64,000 nucleotides of DNA from Stenotrophomonas rhizophila (GCF_007667275.1 NZ_VDQT01000001.1:682001-746000), one strand, 5' to 3'; shown: positions 34,510 to 43,585, counted from the first letter of the stretch. Program-made: numbers and translations. Notes: a model not told the origin generated them from the letters alone.

Positions 34510-35940
34510 TTACCGCATCGTGCCGGCCAGGGCCGGCGGCGTCGCGTCCTGCTGCTGCCCCCACCCGCCCAGCGCCTTGTACACACCGACCACGCTGACG
34601 TTGACCGTGGACTCGGCCGCGGCCAATGCATCGTCGGCCGCCAGCTGGGTGCGCTGCGCATCGAGCAGGGTCAGGAAGTCTTCCGACCCCTCCCGATAGC
34701 GGATCTGCGCCAGCTGCTCGGCGCGCCGCGCGGCCTGCGCCTGCTCGGCGACGATGGCCAGCCGCGCCTGCTGCTTGGCGTAGCGGGTCAACGCGTTCTC
34801 GGTGTCTTCCAGCGCCAGCAGCACCGCCTTTTCATACTCGGCGGCGGCGCCATCGGCCTGCGCCTTGCTGGCACGCAGCCTTGCCTTGACCGTACCGAAG
34901 TCGAACGCGGCCCAGCTGATCGACGGTGTCACCGACCACGCCTTGTTGTTGCCGTTGACCAACCCGCTGGCATCGCCGGACAGGAACCCGACGAAACCGC
35001 TCAGGCTGATGCGTGGGAACAGGTCGGCCGTGGCCACGCCCACCCGCGCCGTGGCGGCAGCCAGGCGACGCTCGGCCACGCGCACGTCGGCACGCTGGCG
35101 CAGCAGGTCGGTGGTGTCGCCCAACGGCAACGCCTTGGCGTACGGCGGCACCTCGCGCGGTGCCAGCAGCGCGTCCAGCGCATCCGGGCGCTGCCCCAGC
35201 AGCACCGCCAGGCGATGCCGCGACTGCACTTCGGCCACTTCCAGCAGCGGAATGTCCGCTTCGATCGCCTTCAGCCGTGCGCGGCTGCTCTGCACGTCCA
35301 GCTCGCTGCCCGCGCCCAGGTTCCAGCGCGCTTCGGTGAGCTTCTGGGTGTCGCGCAGGTTGACCAGGGTGCGCTCGGCCACGACGATCCGCTTCTGCGT
35401 ACCGCGCAGCTCGAAGTAGTTGCGCGCCACTTCGGCGGCCACCGTGACCTGCGCATCGGCGAGGTTGTCCTGCTCGGCACCGAGGTCGGCACGCGCCGCT
35501 TCGGCGGCGCGGCGCTGGCGTCCGAACAGGTCCAGTTCCCAGCCCGCATCGAAGCCGAGCTGGTAGGTTTCGCTGAAGACGCGCTCGCCGCCGGCGGTCA
35601 GGTCCGGCTGCTTGCTGCGGTCGTAGGCGCCCCCGGCGGTGACGTGCGGCAGCTGGTCCAGGCGCTGTTCGACGAACACCGCGCGGGCCTCGCGTACCCG
35701 CGCCATGGCGATGCGCAGGTCCAGGTTCTCGCCCAGCGCGTCGTGCACCAGTTGTTCCAGCACCGGATCATCGAACTGCGCCCACCAGCTGGCCACCGGC
35801 GAGGTGGTGCTGAACACCGGCGCGGCCGCGCCCTGCAGGACCACCGGCTGCGCCGGCGGTGCCTGGTAGTTGGGGCCGACGCTGACGCAGCCGGCCAGCA
35901 GCGCGCTGGCAACGGCGGCGGTCAACACACGGATCACCAT
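34510..35940 (-). CDS. smeX: RND efflux outer membrane factor, SmeX-like
   Basis: A 476-residue lipoprotein of the NodT/OprM family, the trimeric outer-membrane duct of an RND pump. The lipobox is LLAGC with Cys18. Two OEP repeats are visible (from SWWAQFDDPVLEQLVHDALG and from TPSISWAAFDFGTVKARLRA), with long coiled-coil helices such as EVARNYFELRGTQKRIVVAE and LRQRADVRVAERRLAAATAR. It is the last gene of the five-gene pump operon and overlaps the SDR gene upstream by seven bases. The symbol is by locus architecture compared with S. maltophilia smeU1-V-W-U2-X. Confidence 0.9.
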   Translation of the reverse strand: MVIRVLTAAVASALLAGCVSVGPNYQAPPAQPVVLQGAAAPVFSTTSPVASWWAQFDDPVLEQLVHDALGENLDLRIAMARVREARAVFVEQRLDQLPHVTAGGAYDRSKQPDLTAGGERVFSETYQLGFDAGWELDLFGRQRRAAEAARADLGAEQDNLADAQVTVAAEVARNYFELRGTQKRIVVAERTLVNLRDTQKLTEARWNLGAGSELDVQSSRARLKAIEADIPLLEVAEVQSRHRLAVLLGQRPDALDALLAPREVPPYAKALPLGDTTDLLRQRADVRVAERRLAAATARVGVATADLFPRISLSGFVGFLSGDASGLVNGNNKAWSVTPSISWAAFDFGTVKARLRASKAQADGAAAEYEKAVLLALEDTENALTRYAKQQARLAIVAEQAQAARRAEQLAQIRYREGSEDFLTLLDAQRTQLAADDALAAAESTVNVSVVGVYKALGGWGQQQDATPPALAGTMR

Positions 35941-36671
35941 GGCAGCACCTCGCCCAGGTAGGTGAAGCTGCCGTTGGGGCCATCGGCCCCGATCAGCGCC
36001 ATGCCGACGCTGGAGCGGGCGCCATCGGCGATTTCGATCTCGCCTTCGCCACGGTTCATGTCGGTCTTCACGTAGCCCGGGTGCACGGTGTTGACCTTGG
36101 TGGTGCTGTCGCGCAGCTCGTAAGCCAGCTGCACGGTCCAGGCATTCACCGCGCTCTTGGACGCGTTGTAAGCCGGCACCGCGAAGCCGTAGATCGGCGA
36201 ACCCGGCTGGCTGTGCAGGGTCAGCGAGCCGAGGATGCTGGACACGTTGACGATGCGCCCGGCCGGCGATGCCTTGATCAGCGGCAGGAAGGCCTGGGTC
36301 ACTGCGATCACCGCGAACACGTTGGTATCGAAGGTGTCGCGCCAGGTCTGCAGGGTCTGTGCCGACGGCAGCAGCGCGGGGTCGTCGAGCAGGATGCCGG
36401 CGTTGTTGACCAGGATGTCGAGCCGGCCATGGCGGTCGGTGATTTCCTGCACGGCGGCGGCGATGCTGGCGGCATCACCGACGTCCAGCTGGATCGCCTC
36501 CACCGGCAGGCCTTCGGCCTGCAGCTTGAGCGCTTCGGCCACGGCAACGTCGCGCTTGCGCCCGGCCAGCAGCGTGTGCACGCCGGCCTGGGCCAGCTGG
36601 CGGACGGTTTCCAGGCCGATGCCACGGGTGGCACCGGTGACCAGGGCGATCTTGGAAGTAGCGGTATTCAT
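35934..36671 (-). CDS. smeU2: short-chain dehydrogenase within the efflux operon, SmeU2-like
   Basis: A 245-residue classical SDR. The cofactor motif is TGATRGIG (residues 13-20), then LDVGDAAS, NNAG in ILVNNAGILLDDP, and the catalytic Ser (VNVSSILGSL) and YNASK. The usual C-terminal proline-rich turn is present (VHPGYVKTDMNRGEG). It lies between the RND pump and the outer membrane factor, overlapping the latter, which is the position of smeU2. The enzyme may detoxify or modify a pump substrate; that is inference from location. Confidence 0.88.
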   Translation of the reverse strand: MNTATSKIALVTGATRGIGLETVRQLAQAGVHTLLAGRKRDVAVAEALKLQAEGLPVEAIQLDVGDAASIAAAVQEITDRHGRLDILVNNAGILLDDPALLPSAQTLQTWRDTFDTNVFAVIAVTQAFLPLIKASPAGRIVNVSSILGSLTLHSQPGSPIYGFAVPAYNASKSAVNAWTVQLAYELRDSTTKVNTVHPGYVKTDMNRGEGEIEIADGARSSVGMALIGADGPNGSFTYLGEVLPW

Positions 36672-36696
36672 GGGTGATTCCTCGTAGGGGTCGGGA

Positions 36697-39600
36697 TCAG
36701 TGATGCAGGGTGGATTCGCCGTGGGCGACCAGCTTGCCGCCGCCGTTGCGGCTGACGAACGTGCGCAGCGCCACGTAGAACACCGGGGTCAGGAACAGGC
36801 CGAACAGGGTCACGCCGAGCATGCCGGCAAACACGGTGATGCCGGTTACCGAGCGCACTTCCGCACCCGCGCCGTGCGACAGCACCAGCGGGATGGTGCC
36901 GGCGATGAACGCGATGGAGGTCATCACGATCGGACGCAGGCGCAGGCGGCAGGCTTCCAGCGCGGCCTCCACGATCCCCTTGCCGCCCATTTCCAGCTCG
37001 CGGGCGAACTCGACGATCAGGATCGCGTTCTTGCACGCCAGGCCCATCAGCACCACCAGGCCGACCTGCACGAACACGTTGTTGTCACCGCCGGTCAACC
37101 ATACGCCGAACAGGGCCGACAGCAGCGTCATCGGCACGATCAGGATCACCGCCAGCGGCAGCGACCAGCTCTCGTACAGCGCGGCCAGCACCAGGAACGC
37201 CAGCAGGATCGCCACCGGGAACACGATGAAGGCGGCCTTGCCCTGGGTGGCCTGCTGGTAGCTCAGGTCGGTCCATTCGGTGGTCATGCCCACCGGCAGC
37301 ACCTTGGCGGCGATCTGGGTCAGGTTGTCCATGGCCTGCGCCGAGGACAGCATGCGCGGGTCGGCTTCACCAGCCAGGTCGGCGGCCGGGTAACCGTTGA
37401 AGCGCAGCACCGGGTCCGGGCCGTAGGTTTCCTTCACCGTCACCATCGAACCGATCGGCACCATCTCGCCACGGTCGTTGCGGGTCCGCAGCTTGCCGAT
37501 GTCCTCGACGCTGTTGCGGAACTGGCCGTCGGCCTGGGCGATCACCTGCCAGGTACGCCCGAACTCGTTGAAGTCGTTGACGTAGGAGGAACCCAGGTAG
37601 GTCTGCAGGGTGTCGAACAGCTCGGTCAGCTGCACGCCCTGGGCCTTGGCCTTGACCCGGTCCACTTCGGCGTCCAGCTGCGGCACGTTGGCCTGGTAGC
37701 TGGTGATCGGGAAGGCCATGCCCGGGGTCTGCGCCACCGCGCCCTGCATCTGGCTGACCGCCGTCTGCAATGCGCCATAGCCCAGGTTGCCACGGTCTTC
37801 GATGAACATCTGGTAGCCGTTGCCGTTGCCCAGGCCCAGGATCGGTGGCGGCATCAATGCGAAGGCGAAGCCTTCCTGCAGCCCGGCGATCTTCTGGTTG
37901 ATCTCGGCGTTGATCTCCGCGGCGGTGCGGCCATTGCGCTCGTTGAACGGCTTGAGCGGAATGAAGGCCACGCCGGTATTGGGCGTATTGGTGAACTGCA
38001 GCGCGTTCAGGCCCGGGAACGAAATGGTGTGCGCCACGCCGTCGGTTTCCTGGGCGATCTTCGCCACCTTGCGCAGCATTTCATCGGTCCGTGCGATCGA
38101 CGAGCCTTCCGGCAGCTTCACGCCCGCGATCAGGTACAGCTTGTCCTGGGTCGGGATGAAGCCCGGCGGCACCAGCTTGAAGATGAAGCCGGTACCCACC
38201 AGCAGCACCGCATACACGACGAACACCGCGCCGCGGCGACCGAGGATCTTCGACACGCCACGCTCGTACTTCTCCGAGCTGGACTTGAAGAAGCGGTTGA
38301 ACGGACGGAAGATCCAGCCGAACAGGCGGTCGATGATCCGGGTCGGCGCGTCCTTGGCCGCGTCATGCGGCTTCAGCAGGCGCGCGGCCAGGGCCGGCGA
38401 CAGGGTCAGCGAATTGATCGCCGAGATCACCGTCGAGATCGCGATGGTGACCGCGAACTGCTTGTAGAACTGGCCGGTCACGCCGGACAGGAAGGCCATC
38501 GGCACGAACACCGCGCACAGCACCAGCGCGATCGCGACGATCGGGCCGGACACTTCCTTCATGGCCTGGTGCGCCGCCGCGGTTGGCGACAGCCCTTCTT
38601 CGATGTTGCGCTCGACGTTCTCCACCACCACGATCGCGTCGTCGACCACGATGCCGATCGCCAGCACCAGCCCGAACAGGCTCAGCGTGTTGATCGAGAA
38701 GCCCAGCACGTACAGTGCGGCGAAGGTACCGACGATGGAGACCGGCACGGCGATCAGCGGAATGATCGAGGCGCGCCAGGTCTGCAGGAACAGGATCACC
38801 ACCAGCACCACCAGCGCGATCGCTTCGAGCAGGGTGGACACCACGGCCTTGATCGAGTCGCGCACGAAGATGGTGGTGTCGTACACCGCTTCGTACTTGA
38901 CGTCGGCCGGGAAGCCCTTCTGCATCTCGTCCATGGTGCCGATCACCGCATCACGGATCTCCAGCGCGTTGGCGCCGGGGGCCTGGAAGATGCCGATGCC
39001 CACTGCGTTCTTGCCGTCCAGCTGCGAACGCAGGGTGTAGTCGCCCGCACCCAGTTCAACCCGGGCCACGTCGGACAGCCGCACCACTTCGCCGTCGGTA
39101 CCGGCCTTGAGCACGATGTCGCCGAATTCCTGCTCGCTGCGCAGGCGGCCCTGGGCATTGATCAGGGTCAGGAACTGGCTGTCGGGCATGGGTTCGGCGC
39201 CGAGCTGGCCAGCCGAGACCTGCACGTTCTGTTCGCGCATGGCGCGGACCACGTCGCTGGCGGTCAGGCCGCGCGCGGCGACCTTGTCCGGGTCCAGCCA
39301 GGCACGCATGGCGTAGTCGCCACCGCCGAAGATCTGCGCGTCGCCCACGCCGGGAATGCGGGCCAGCGCGTCCTTGACGTGCAGGCGGGCGTAGTTGCGC
39401 AGGTACAGGGTGTCGTACTTGCCGTTGGGCGAGGTCAGGTGCACAACCATCAGGAAGGTGGGCGACTGCTTCTGCGTGGTCACGCCCTGGCGGCGTACGT
39501 CTTCGGGCAGGCGCGCCTGCGCCTGGGCCACGCGGTTCTGCACCTTCACCGCCGCGTCGTCCGGGTCGGTGCCCGGGCGGAAGGTGACGGTCATCTGCAG

Positions 39601-39867
39601 CACGCCGTCCGAGCCGGCCACCGACTTGAGGTACATCATGCCCTCGACGCCGTTGATCGCCTCTTCCAGCGGGGTGGCCACGGTTTCAGCGATCACCTTC
39701 GGGTTCGCACCCGGATACACGGTGCGCACCACCACCGACGGCGGCACCACTTCGGGGTACTCGCCGATCGGCAGGATGGGGATGGAGATCAGGCCGGCGG
39801 CGAAGATCACGATCGACAGCACCGCCGCGAAAATCGGCCTGTCGATGAAGAAACGGGAAAAGTCCAT
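36697..39867 (-). CDS. smeW: RND multidrug efflux pump, SmeW-like
   Basis: A 1,056-residue inner-membrane HAE1-family pump. The start at 39867 gives MDFSRFFIDRPIFAAVLSIV; a 14-residue extension upstream lacks support. It has twelve membrane helices in two repeats and two large periplasmic loops. The proton-relay aspartates are in ALVLAIGIVVDDAIVVVENV. Other hallmarks are GEYPEVVPPSVVVRTVYPGA near residue 35, and the C-terminal GLACKNAILIVEFARELEMG. It takes its energy from proton import and exports drugs through SmeV and SmeX. It is the MexF-like class. The gap to the adaptor gene contains a REP palindrome. Confidence 0.95.
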   Translation of the reverse strand: MDFSRFFIDRPIFAAVLSIVIFAAGLISIPILPIGEYPEVVPPSVVVRTVYPGANPKVIAETVATPLEEAINGVEGMMYLKSVAGSDGVLQMTVTFRPGTDPDDAAVKVQNRVAQAQARLPEDVRRQGVTTQKQSPTFLMVVHLTSPNGKYDTLYLRNYARLHVKDALARIPGVGDAQIFGGGDYAMRAWLDPDKVAARGLTASDVVRAMREQNVQVSAGQLGAEPMPDSQFLTLINAQGRLRSEQEFGDIVLKAGTDGEVVRLSDVARVELGAGDYTLRSQLDGKNAVGIGIFQAPGANALEIRDAVIGTMDEMQKGFPADVKYEAVYDTTIFVRDSIKAVVSTLLEAIALVVLVVILFLQTWRASIIPLIAVPVSIVGTFAALYVLGFSINTLSLFGLVLAIGIVVDDAIVVVENVERNIEEGLSPTAAAHQAMKEVSGPIVAIALVLCAVFVPMAFLSGVTGQFYKQFAVTIAISTVISAINSLTLSPALAARLLKPHDAAKDAPTRIIDRLFGWIFRPFNRFFKSSSEKYERGVSKILGRRGAVFVVYAVLLVGTGFIFKLVPPGFIPTQDKLYLIAGVKLPEGSSIARTDEMLRKVAKIAQETDGVAHTISFPGLNALQFTNTPNTGVAFIPLKPFNERNGRTAAEINAEINQKIAGLQEGFAFALMPPPILGLGNGNGYQMFIEDRGNLGYGALQTAVSQMQGAVAQTPGMAFPITSYQANVPQLDAEVDRVKAKAQGVQLTELFDTLQTYLGSSYVNDFNEFGRTWQVIAQADGQFRNSVEDIGKLRTRNDRGEMVPIGSMVTVKETYGPDPVLRFNGYPAADLAGEADPRMLSSAQAMDNLTQIAAKVLPVGMTTEWTDLSYQQATQGKAAFIVFPVAILLAFLVLAALYESWSLPLAVILIVPMTLLSALFGVWLTGGDNNVFVQVGLVVLMGLACKNAILIVEFARELEMGGKGIVEAALEACRLRLRPIVMTSIAFIAGTIPLVLSHGAGAEVRSVTGITVFAGMLGVTLFGLFLTPVFYVALRTFVSRNGGGKLVAHGESTLHH

Positions 39868-39962
39868 GGGTGGATTCCTGGTGTTTTCAGCAACGCCGGC
39901 GTGCAGCACCCCGGCCGCTGTCGGAGCCGACAGCGGATGGGATGCGCACGAGGCATTTCCAT

Positions 39963-39988
39963 GTAGAGCCGACCGTCGGTCGGCTGCT
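39963..39988. repeat. REP palindrome between smeV and smeW
   Basis: GTAGAGCCGACC-gtc-GGTCGGCTGC followed by six Ts on the plus strand. On the operon strand it forms a hairpin between the adaptor and pump messages. It could adjust their ratio by protecting the upstream 3' end. Confidence 0.75.
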
Positions 39989-39991
39989 TTT

Positions 39992-41206
39992 TTACTTCAA
40001 TGCAACCTGGGAAGCCGCCGCGGCAGGCTGCATCGCCACCGCCTTGGCCTGCACCGGCATGCCGGGCATGAAGACCTTCTGCACACCGTCGATGATCACG
40101 CGGTCGCCGGCGTTCAGGCCCTTCTGCACGATACGCAGGCCTTCGGCGGTACGCCCCAGCGTGATGTCACGGCGCTGTGCCTTGCCGTCCTTGTCGACCA
40201 CGTACACGTACTTGCGGTCCTGGTCGGTGAGCACGGCCTTGTCGTCGATCAGCAGGGCCTGGAACTGGCCGCTGCCGAGCAGCTGCACGCGCGCGAACAG
40301 GCCCGGGGTGAAGGCGCGGTCGGCATTGTCCAGCAGCGCGCGCACGCGGATGGTGCCGGTGCTGCGGGTCACCTGGTTGTCCAGGAAATCGACCTTGCCT
40401 TGGTGCGGGAAGCCCTCTTCGCCCGACAGCCCGACCTTGACCGGCAGGTCGCTGTCGCGCTCGCTCGGGCGTTCGCCCTTGCGTGCCATCTGCGCGTAAC
40501 GCAGGAAGGTGCCCTCGTCGGCGTCGAAGTAAACGAACACGGTGTCCAGCGATACCAGCGTGGTCAGCACGCTGGCGCTGTCGCCGGCGGTGACCAGGTT
40601 GCCGGCGGTGACCAGCGCGCGACCGGCACGGCCGCTGATCGGTGCGCGCACCTTGGTGAACTCCAGGTTCAGTGCCGCCGCATCAAGCGCGGCCTGCGCC
40701 GCCTGCACGTTTGCACCGGCCTGGTCGGCGGCAGCACGCCGCTGTTCCCAGGTCTCGGTGGAGATGGCCTGCTGGTCGGACAGCTTCTTCGCGCGCTCGG
40801 ACTCGCTGCGTGCCAGCGTCGCCTGGGTGCGTGCACGTGCCAGTTCGGCACGGGCGCGGTCGTACTCTGCCTGGTAGCTGCGGGCGTCGATGGTGAACAG
40901 CACGTCGCCCTTGCTCACTTCCTCGCCTTCGACGTAGTTGACCTTGTCGATGTAGCCGGAGACGCGCGGGCGCAGTTCGACGTTCTGCACCGCTTCGACG
41001 CGGCCGCTGAAGTCATCCCACTGGCTGACCGGCTTGACCAGCACCGGCGCGGCACTGACCTGCGGCGGCGGCGGTGCCCCGGCTTCTTCGGCGTGGCCGC
41101 CACTGCAGGCGGCCAGCACGGCAGCGGCGAGGAGGGACACGCCGGCCATGGCCAGCCGTCGGGTGATGCGGGTGGAGGGAGAGGTGTGGGTGGTCATGGC
41201 ATGCAT
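39992..41206 (-). CDS. smeV: RND periplasmic adaptor (membrane fusion protein), SmeV-like
   Basis: A 404-residue adaptor lipoprotein that joins the RND pump to the outer membrane duct. The start may be the ATG at 41206 or at 41197 (MTTHTSPSTR); neither has a strong ribosome site. The lipobox is LAAC near residue 34. Then come the lipoyl half-motif VELRPRVSGYIDKVNYVEGE, a coiled-coil hairpin (RARAELARARTQATLARSES), the second lipoyl half LNLEFTKVRAPISGRAGRAL and the beta-barrel domain. It is similar in plan to MexE and AcrA. Confidence 0.93.
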   Translation of the reverse strand: MHAMTTHTSPSTRITRRLAMAGVSLLAAAVLAACSGGHAEEAGAPPPPQVSAAPVLVKPVSQWDDFSGRVEAVQNVELRPRVSGYIDKVNYVEGEEVSKGDVLFTIDARSYQAEYDRARAELARARTQATLARSESERAKKLSDQQAISTETWEQRRAAADQAGANVQAAQAALDAAALNLEFTKVRAPISGRAGRALVTAGNLVTAGDSASVLTTLVSLDTVFVYFDADEGTFLRYAQMARKGERPSERDSDLPVKVGLSGEEGFPHQGKVDFLDNQVTRSTGTIRVRALLDNADRAFTPGLFARVQLLGSGQFQALLIDDKAVLTDQDRKYVYVVDKDGKAQRRDITLGRTAEGLRIVQKGLNAGDRVIIDGVQKVFMPGMPVQAKAVAMQPAAAASQVALK

Positions 41207-41288
41207 CCGTACAGAAGGGGGGGAAGACGAAATCGGGGGCAGCGGGTCGAAGCGGTGGCGTAGCGTGGGACCTCAACCTTGGTAGAGG

Positions 41289-42062
41289 TCAAGCGGTGCC
41301 GGCCGTGTTCCGCGAAAACGGCGGCGGCCATTCCTGGTTCAACAGGCCGCGCGGCAGTTCGGCATCGCGGGTGTCGCAGCGGACGATGGCGCGGTTGTCG
41401 GTGCAGGTGTCGAGCAGCGAGACCAGGCGGCGGCCGACCAGCAGCGCACTCGGCCATTCGATGCAGGCATTGGCGGCATTGCTGGGGGTGCACACCGGGT
41501 TGCTGACTTCGAGCATCTGGGCGCGCACGCCCAGCGCCTGTGCTTCCTGGTGCAGGACCTGCGCATACATGCGCGTGGCCGACATGGTGATGGACGTTTC
41601 ACCGTGCCCGGCCCACGCCTTGAAGCCGGCCGGCCCGCCGACCACGACATAGCGGCGCGCCTGGGCGCCACCGCGCAGCAGCGGCAGCAGGTGGCGTCCG
41701 GCATGCACGTGCGGCATCACGTCGGCCTGCAGTGCCTGCAGCAGGGCGTCGCCGCTGCGGTCGAGGACACGGCCGCGGTTGTAGGGGCCGCCCATCGCAT
41801 CGACCACCGCCCGCAGCGGGCGGCGACGGCGTGCGACGCGTTCGGCCACGGTGCGCGCGGAACCGTCGTCGGCCAACGAGCCGAGCAGCGTTTCCAGCCC
41901 CGGCTCATCGGCGAACTGCTCCTGCAGCGCGGAGAGCCGGCCCGGGTCGCGGCCGACCACCAGGACCGGGCTGCCGGCCTCCAGCAGCGCGGCGACGATG
42001 CCCTGCCCGACGTTGCCGGTGCCACCGAGCACCAGAACCTCGGGGGCCAGCATCCCACTCAT
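41289..42062 (-). CDS. smeU1: atypical NAD(P)-binding SDR, SmeU1-like
   Basis: A 257-residue Rossmann-fold protein, first of the large genes in the efflux operon. The nucleotide loop is VLVLGGTGNVGQGIVAALLE (residues 9-28) and the fold continues with VVDAMGGPYN in place of the usual NNAG. The usual YxxxK catalytic pair is not evident at the expected place, where the chain reads SATRMYAQVLHQEAQ, so it may bind cofactor without acting as a standard dehydrogenase. Its ATG overlaps the stop of a 75-residue upstream gene (ATGA). Position matches smeU1 of S. maltophilia. Confidence 0.8.
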   Translation of the reverse strand: MSGMLAPEVLVLGGTGNVGQGIVAALLEAGSPVLVVGRDPGRLSALQEQFADEPGLETLLGSLADDGSARTVAERVARRRRPLRAVVDAMGGPYNRGRVLDRSGDALLQALQADVMPHVHAGRHLLPLLRGGAQARRYVVVGGPAGFKAWAGHGETSITMSATRMYAQVLHQEAQALGVRAQMLEVSNPVCTPSNAANACIEWPSALLVGRRLVSLLDTCTDNRAIVRCDTRDAELPRGLLNQEWPPPFSRNTAGTA

Positions 42063-42286
42063 GGGACTTTAACTCCCGTCGCCGGGATAATCCCAATTCG
42101 ACCCAGTCGCCCGCCGTTGCGGGGTGCCAGACGCAGGCTGCCGCCGCGCTGCAGGTTGGCGGGCGGGGTGAACTCGCGGAATGCCTTGCCGGAGAAGGCC
42201 GAGGGGCGCTTCTCTACGGTCAGGGCCAGGTCCAGCGAGGGTGTGCGGCCGGTCAGTACGCGGCCTAGAATGTTCTGCAACCACAT
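42059..42286 (-). CDS. 75-residue leader gene of the efflux operon
   Basis: A small basic protein (MWLQNILGRVLTGRTPSLDL, pI high) with a TTGGAGGA ribosome site eight bases before its ATG and a stop that overlaps the next start as ATGA. These two features argue for real, coupled translation. It has Arg/Gly/Pro-rich composition, no signal peptide, and no family I recognise. Because it is the first gene after the divergent promoter, its translation would set that of smeU1. It could be a true small protein or a translated leader. Confidence 0.6.
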   Translation of the reverse strand: MWLQNILGRVLTGRTPSLDLALTVEKRPSAFSGKAFREFTPPANLQRGGSLRLAPRNGGRLGRIGIIPATGVKVP

Positions 42287-42318
42287 GGTTGGCGTCCTCC
42301 AAATCGGGAATGGCGCCA

Positions 42319-42350
42319 GATTAGTCCTCGAACTCCCCCTTGATTAGTCC
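42319..42350. promoter_or_regulatory. direct-repeat operator candidate of the efflux operon
   Basis: GATTAGTCC occurs twice (42319-42327 and 42342-42350), 23 bases apart, or about two helical turns, and the second copy forms an imperfect dyad with GGATTAAGG. The location between the divergent LysR gene and the pump operon suits a LysR-type activator binding as a tetramer. Confidence 0.5.
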
Positions 42351-42426
42351 GGATTAAGGGGAATAATCGTCCCGTACCCGGCACAATCTTTCGGGCACCC
42401 TACCCTCCCCGATTCGGATCCCCCTC

Positions 42427-43446
42427 ATGGCCCACGATCTCAACGACACGCTGATCTTCGTCAAGGTGGTCGAGCAAGGCAGCTTCATTGCAGCCGCCAA
42501 CGCGCTCGGCCTGCCCAAGACCACCGTCAGCCGCAAGGTGCAGGACCTGGAAACCCGCCTGGGTGCGCGGCTGTTGCACCGGACCACGCGCAGGCTGGGC
42601 CTGACCGAAGCCGGTTCGGTCTACCACGAGCACTGCCAGCGCATCGCACGCGAACTGGAAGAGGCCGAAGGCGCAGTGAACCAGCTGCAGTCAGGCCCGC
42701 GCGGCTGGCTGCGCTTCACCGTGCCCTATTCCATCGGCATCACCTGGATCGCGCCGCTGCTTGGCCAGTTCCACGCCCAGTACCCGGAAATCCAGCTGGA
42801 CATGCACCTGGGCAATGAAAAGCTGGACCTGATCGCCGGTGAAGCGGACCTGGCGCTGCGGGTGGGGGCGTTGCCGGACTCCAACCTGGTGGCGCGCAAG
42901 CTTGGCAGCCTGCGCACGCAGGTATTCGCCAGCCCGGCCTACATCGAACGCTATGGCGAGCCGCTGCATCCGGACGAGCTGCAGTTCCACCGCATCCTGG
43001 CCATGCGCAAGGCGCGCAACCTCAACAACAACCGCTTCTTCTGGCAGTTGGGCGAGAACGGCGGCGACCTGCGCGATTTCCCGGTCAATCCTCTGCTGGT
43101 GGCCAATGACCCGTCGGCCCTCAACGGCGCGCTGGTGTGTGGCGAAGGACTGCTGCTCACCGGCGACGTGATGGCCAAGCCGTTCATCGAGTCGGGCATG
43201 GTGCGCCGCGTGCTGGCCGGCTGGACCGGGCCGGAGGTCGACTTCAACGCGGTGTTCGCCGGCGGCCGGCTGGTATCGCCGAAGGTGCGCGCGTTCGTGG
43301 ACTTCCTGGTGGAGAAGCTCAACTTCGACGCCAATTACATGCTGGCGCAGTGTCCGGCCGCGAAGCTGGCCAAGCAGCAGCAGAAGGAAGCGGAGGCGGA
43401 GCTGGAGGAAACCGGGAAGCGGATCCTGGAGACGGTGACCGCGTGA
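42427..43446 (+). CDS. smeRv: LysR-family regulator of the efflux operon, SmeRv-like
   Basis: A 339-residue LysR regulator. The helix-turn-helix is DTLIFVKVVEQGSFIAAANA and LPKTTVSRKVQDLETRLGAR (about residues 7-50), followed by RTTRRLGLTEAG. The effector domain begins near residue 90 (WLRFTVPYSIGITWIAPLLG). A long charged C-terminal tail (KLAKQQQKEAEAELEETGKR) exceeds the usual 300 residues. It is divergent from the pump operon, matching the place of smeRv, whose product controls smeVWX in S. maltophilia. The name rests on this synteny. Confidence 0.85.
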   Translation: MAHDLNDTLIFVKVVEQGSFIAAANALGLPKTTVSRKVQDLETRLGARLLHRTTRRLGLTEAGSVYHEHCQRIARELEEAEGAVNQLQSGPRGWLRFTVPYSIGITWIAPLLGQFHAQYPEIQLDMHLGNEKLDLIAGEADLALRVGALPDSNLVARKLGSLRTQVFASPAYIERYGEPLHPDELQFHRILAMRKARNLNNNRFFWQLGENGGDLRDFPVNPLLVANDPSALNGALVCGEGLLLTGDVMAKPFIESGMVRRVLAGWTGPEVDFNAVFAGGRLVSPKVRAFVDFLVEKLNFDANYMLAQCPAAKLAKQQQKEAEAELEETGKRILETVTA

Positions 43447-43492
43447 TCGTCGCGGTGGTGCGGCGGGCGGAGATGACAGGTAGAACCGGCAG

Positions 43493-43556
43493 GTAGAGCC
43501 GACTGTTAGTCGGCTGCTCTCTGCCGGAAAGGCAGCCGACTAACAGTCGGCGCTAC
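43493..43556. repeat. inverted REP pair (GTAGAGCCGACT family)
   Basis: GTAGAGCCGACTGTTAGTCGGCTGC at the left and its mirror GCAGCCGACTAACAGTCGGCGCTAC at the right, 14 bases apart. This head-to-head pair is the dimeric form in which REPs are often mobilised by RAYT transposases. It follows the LysR gene. Confidence 0.85.
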
Positions 43557-43558
43557 AG

Positions 43559-43585
43559 AAAATGCCGCCCATTGGGCGGCATTTT
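43559..43585. terminator. bidirectional terminator
   Basis: Perfect stem AAAATGCCGCCC-att-GGGCGGCATTTT (12 bp, loop 3) with T and A runs at the ends. It can end both the LysR transcript and the OmpA-lipoprotein transcript arriving from the right. Confidence 0.85.

Noticed and set aside
33897..34661. A 254-codon minus-strand frame starting MRSAPSW and covering the small membrane gene
   Set aside because: Arg/Pro/Gly-rich shadow frame overlapping the efflux gene end; the 90-residue frame has the ribosome site and membrane helices.
36700..39966. A 1,088-codon open frame opposite the RND pump
   Set aside because: Antisense to smeW over its whole length; composition is His/Gln/Arg-rich and no domain is visible.
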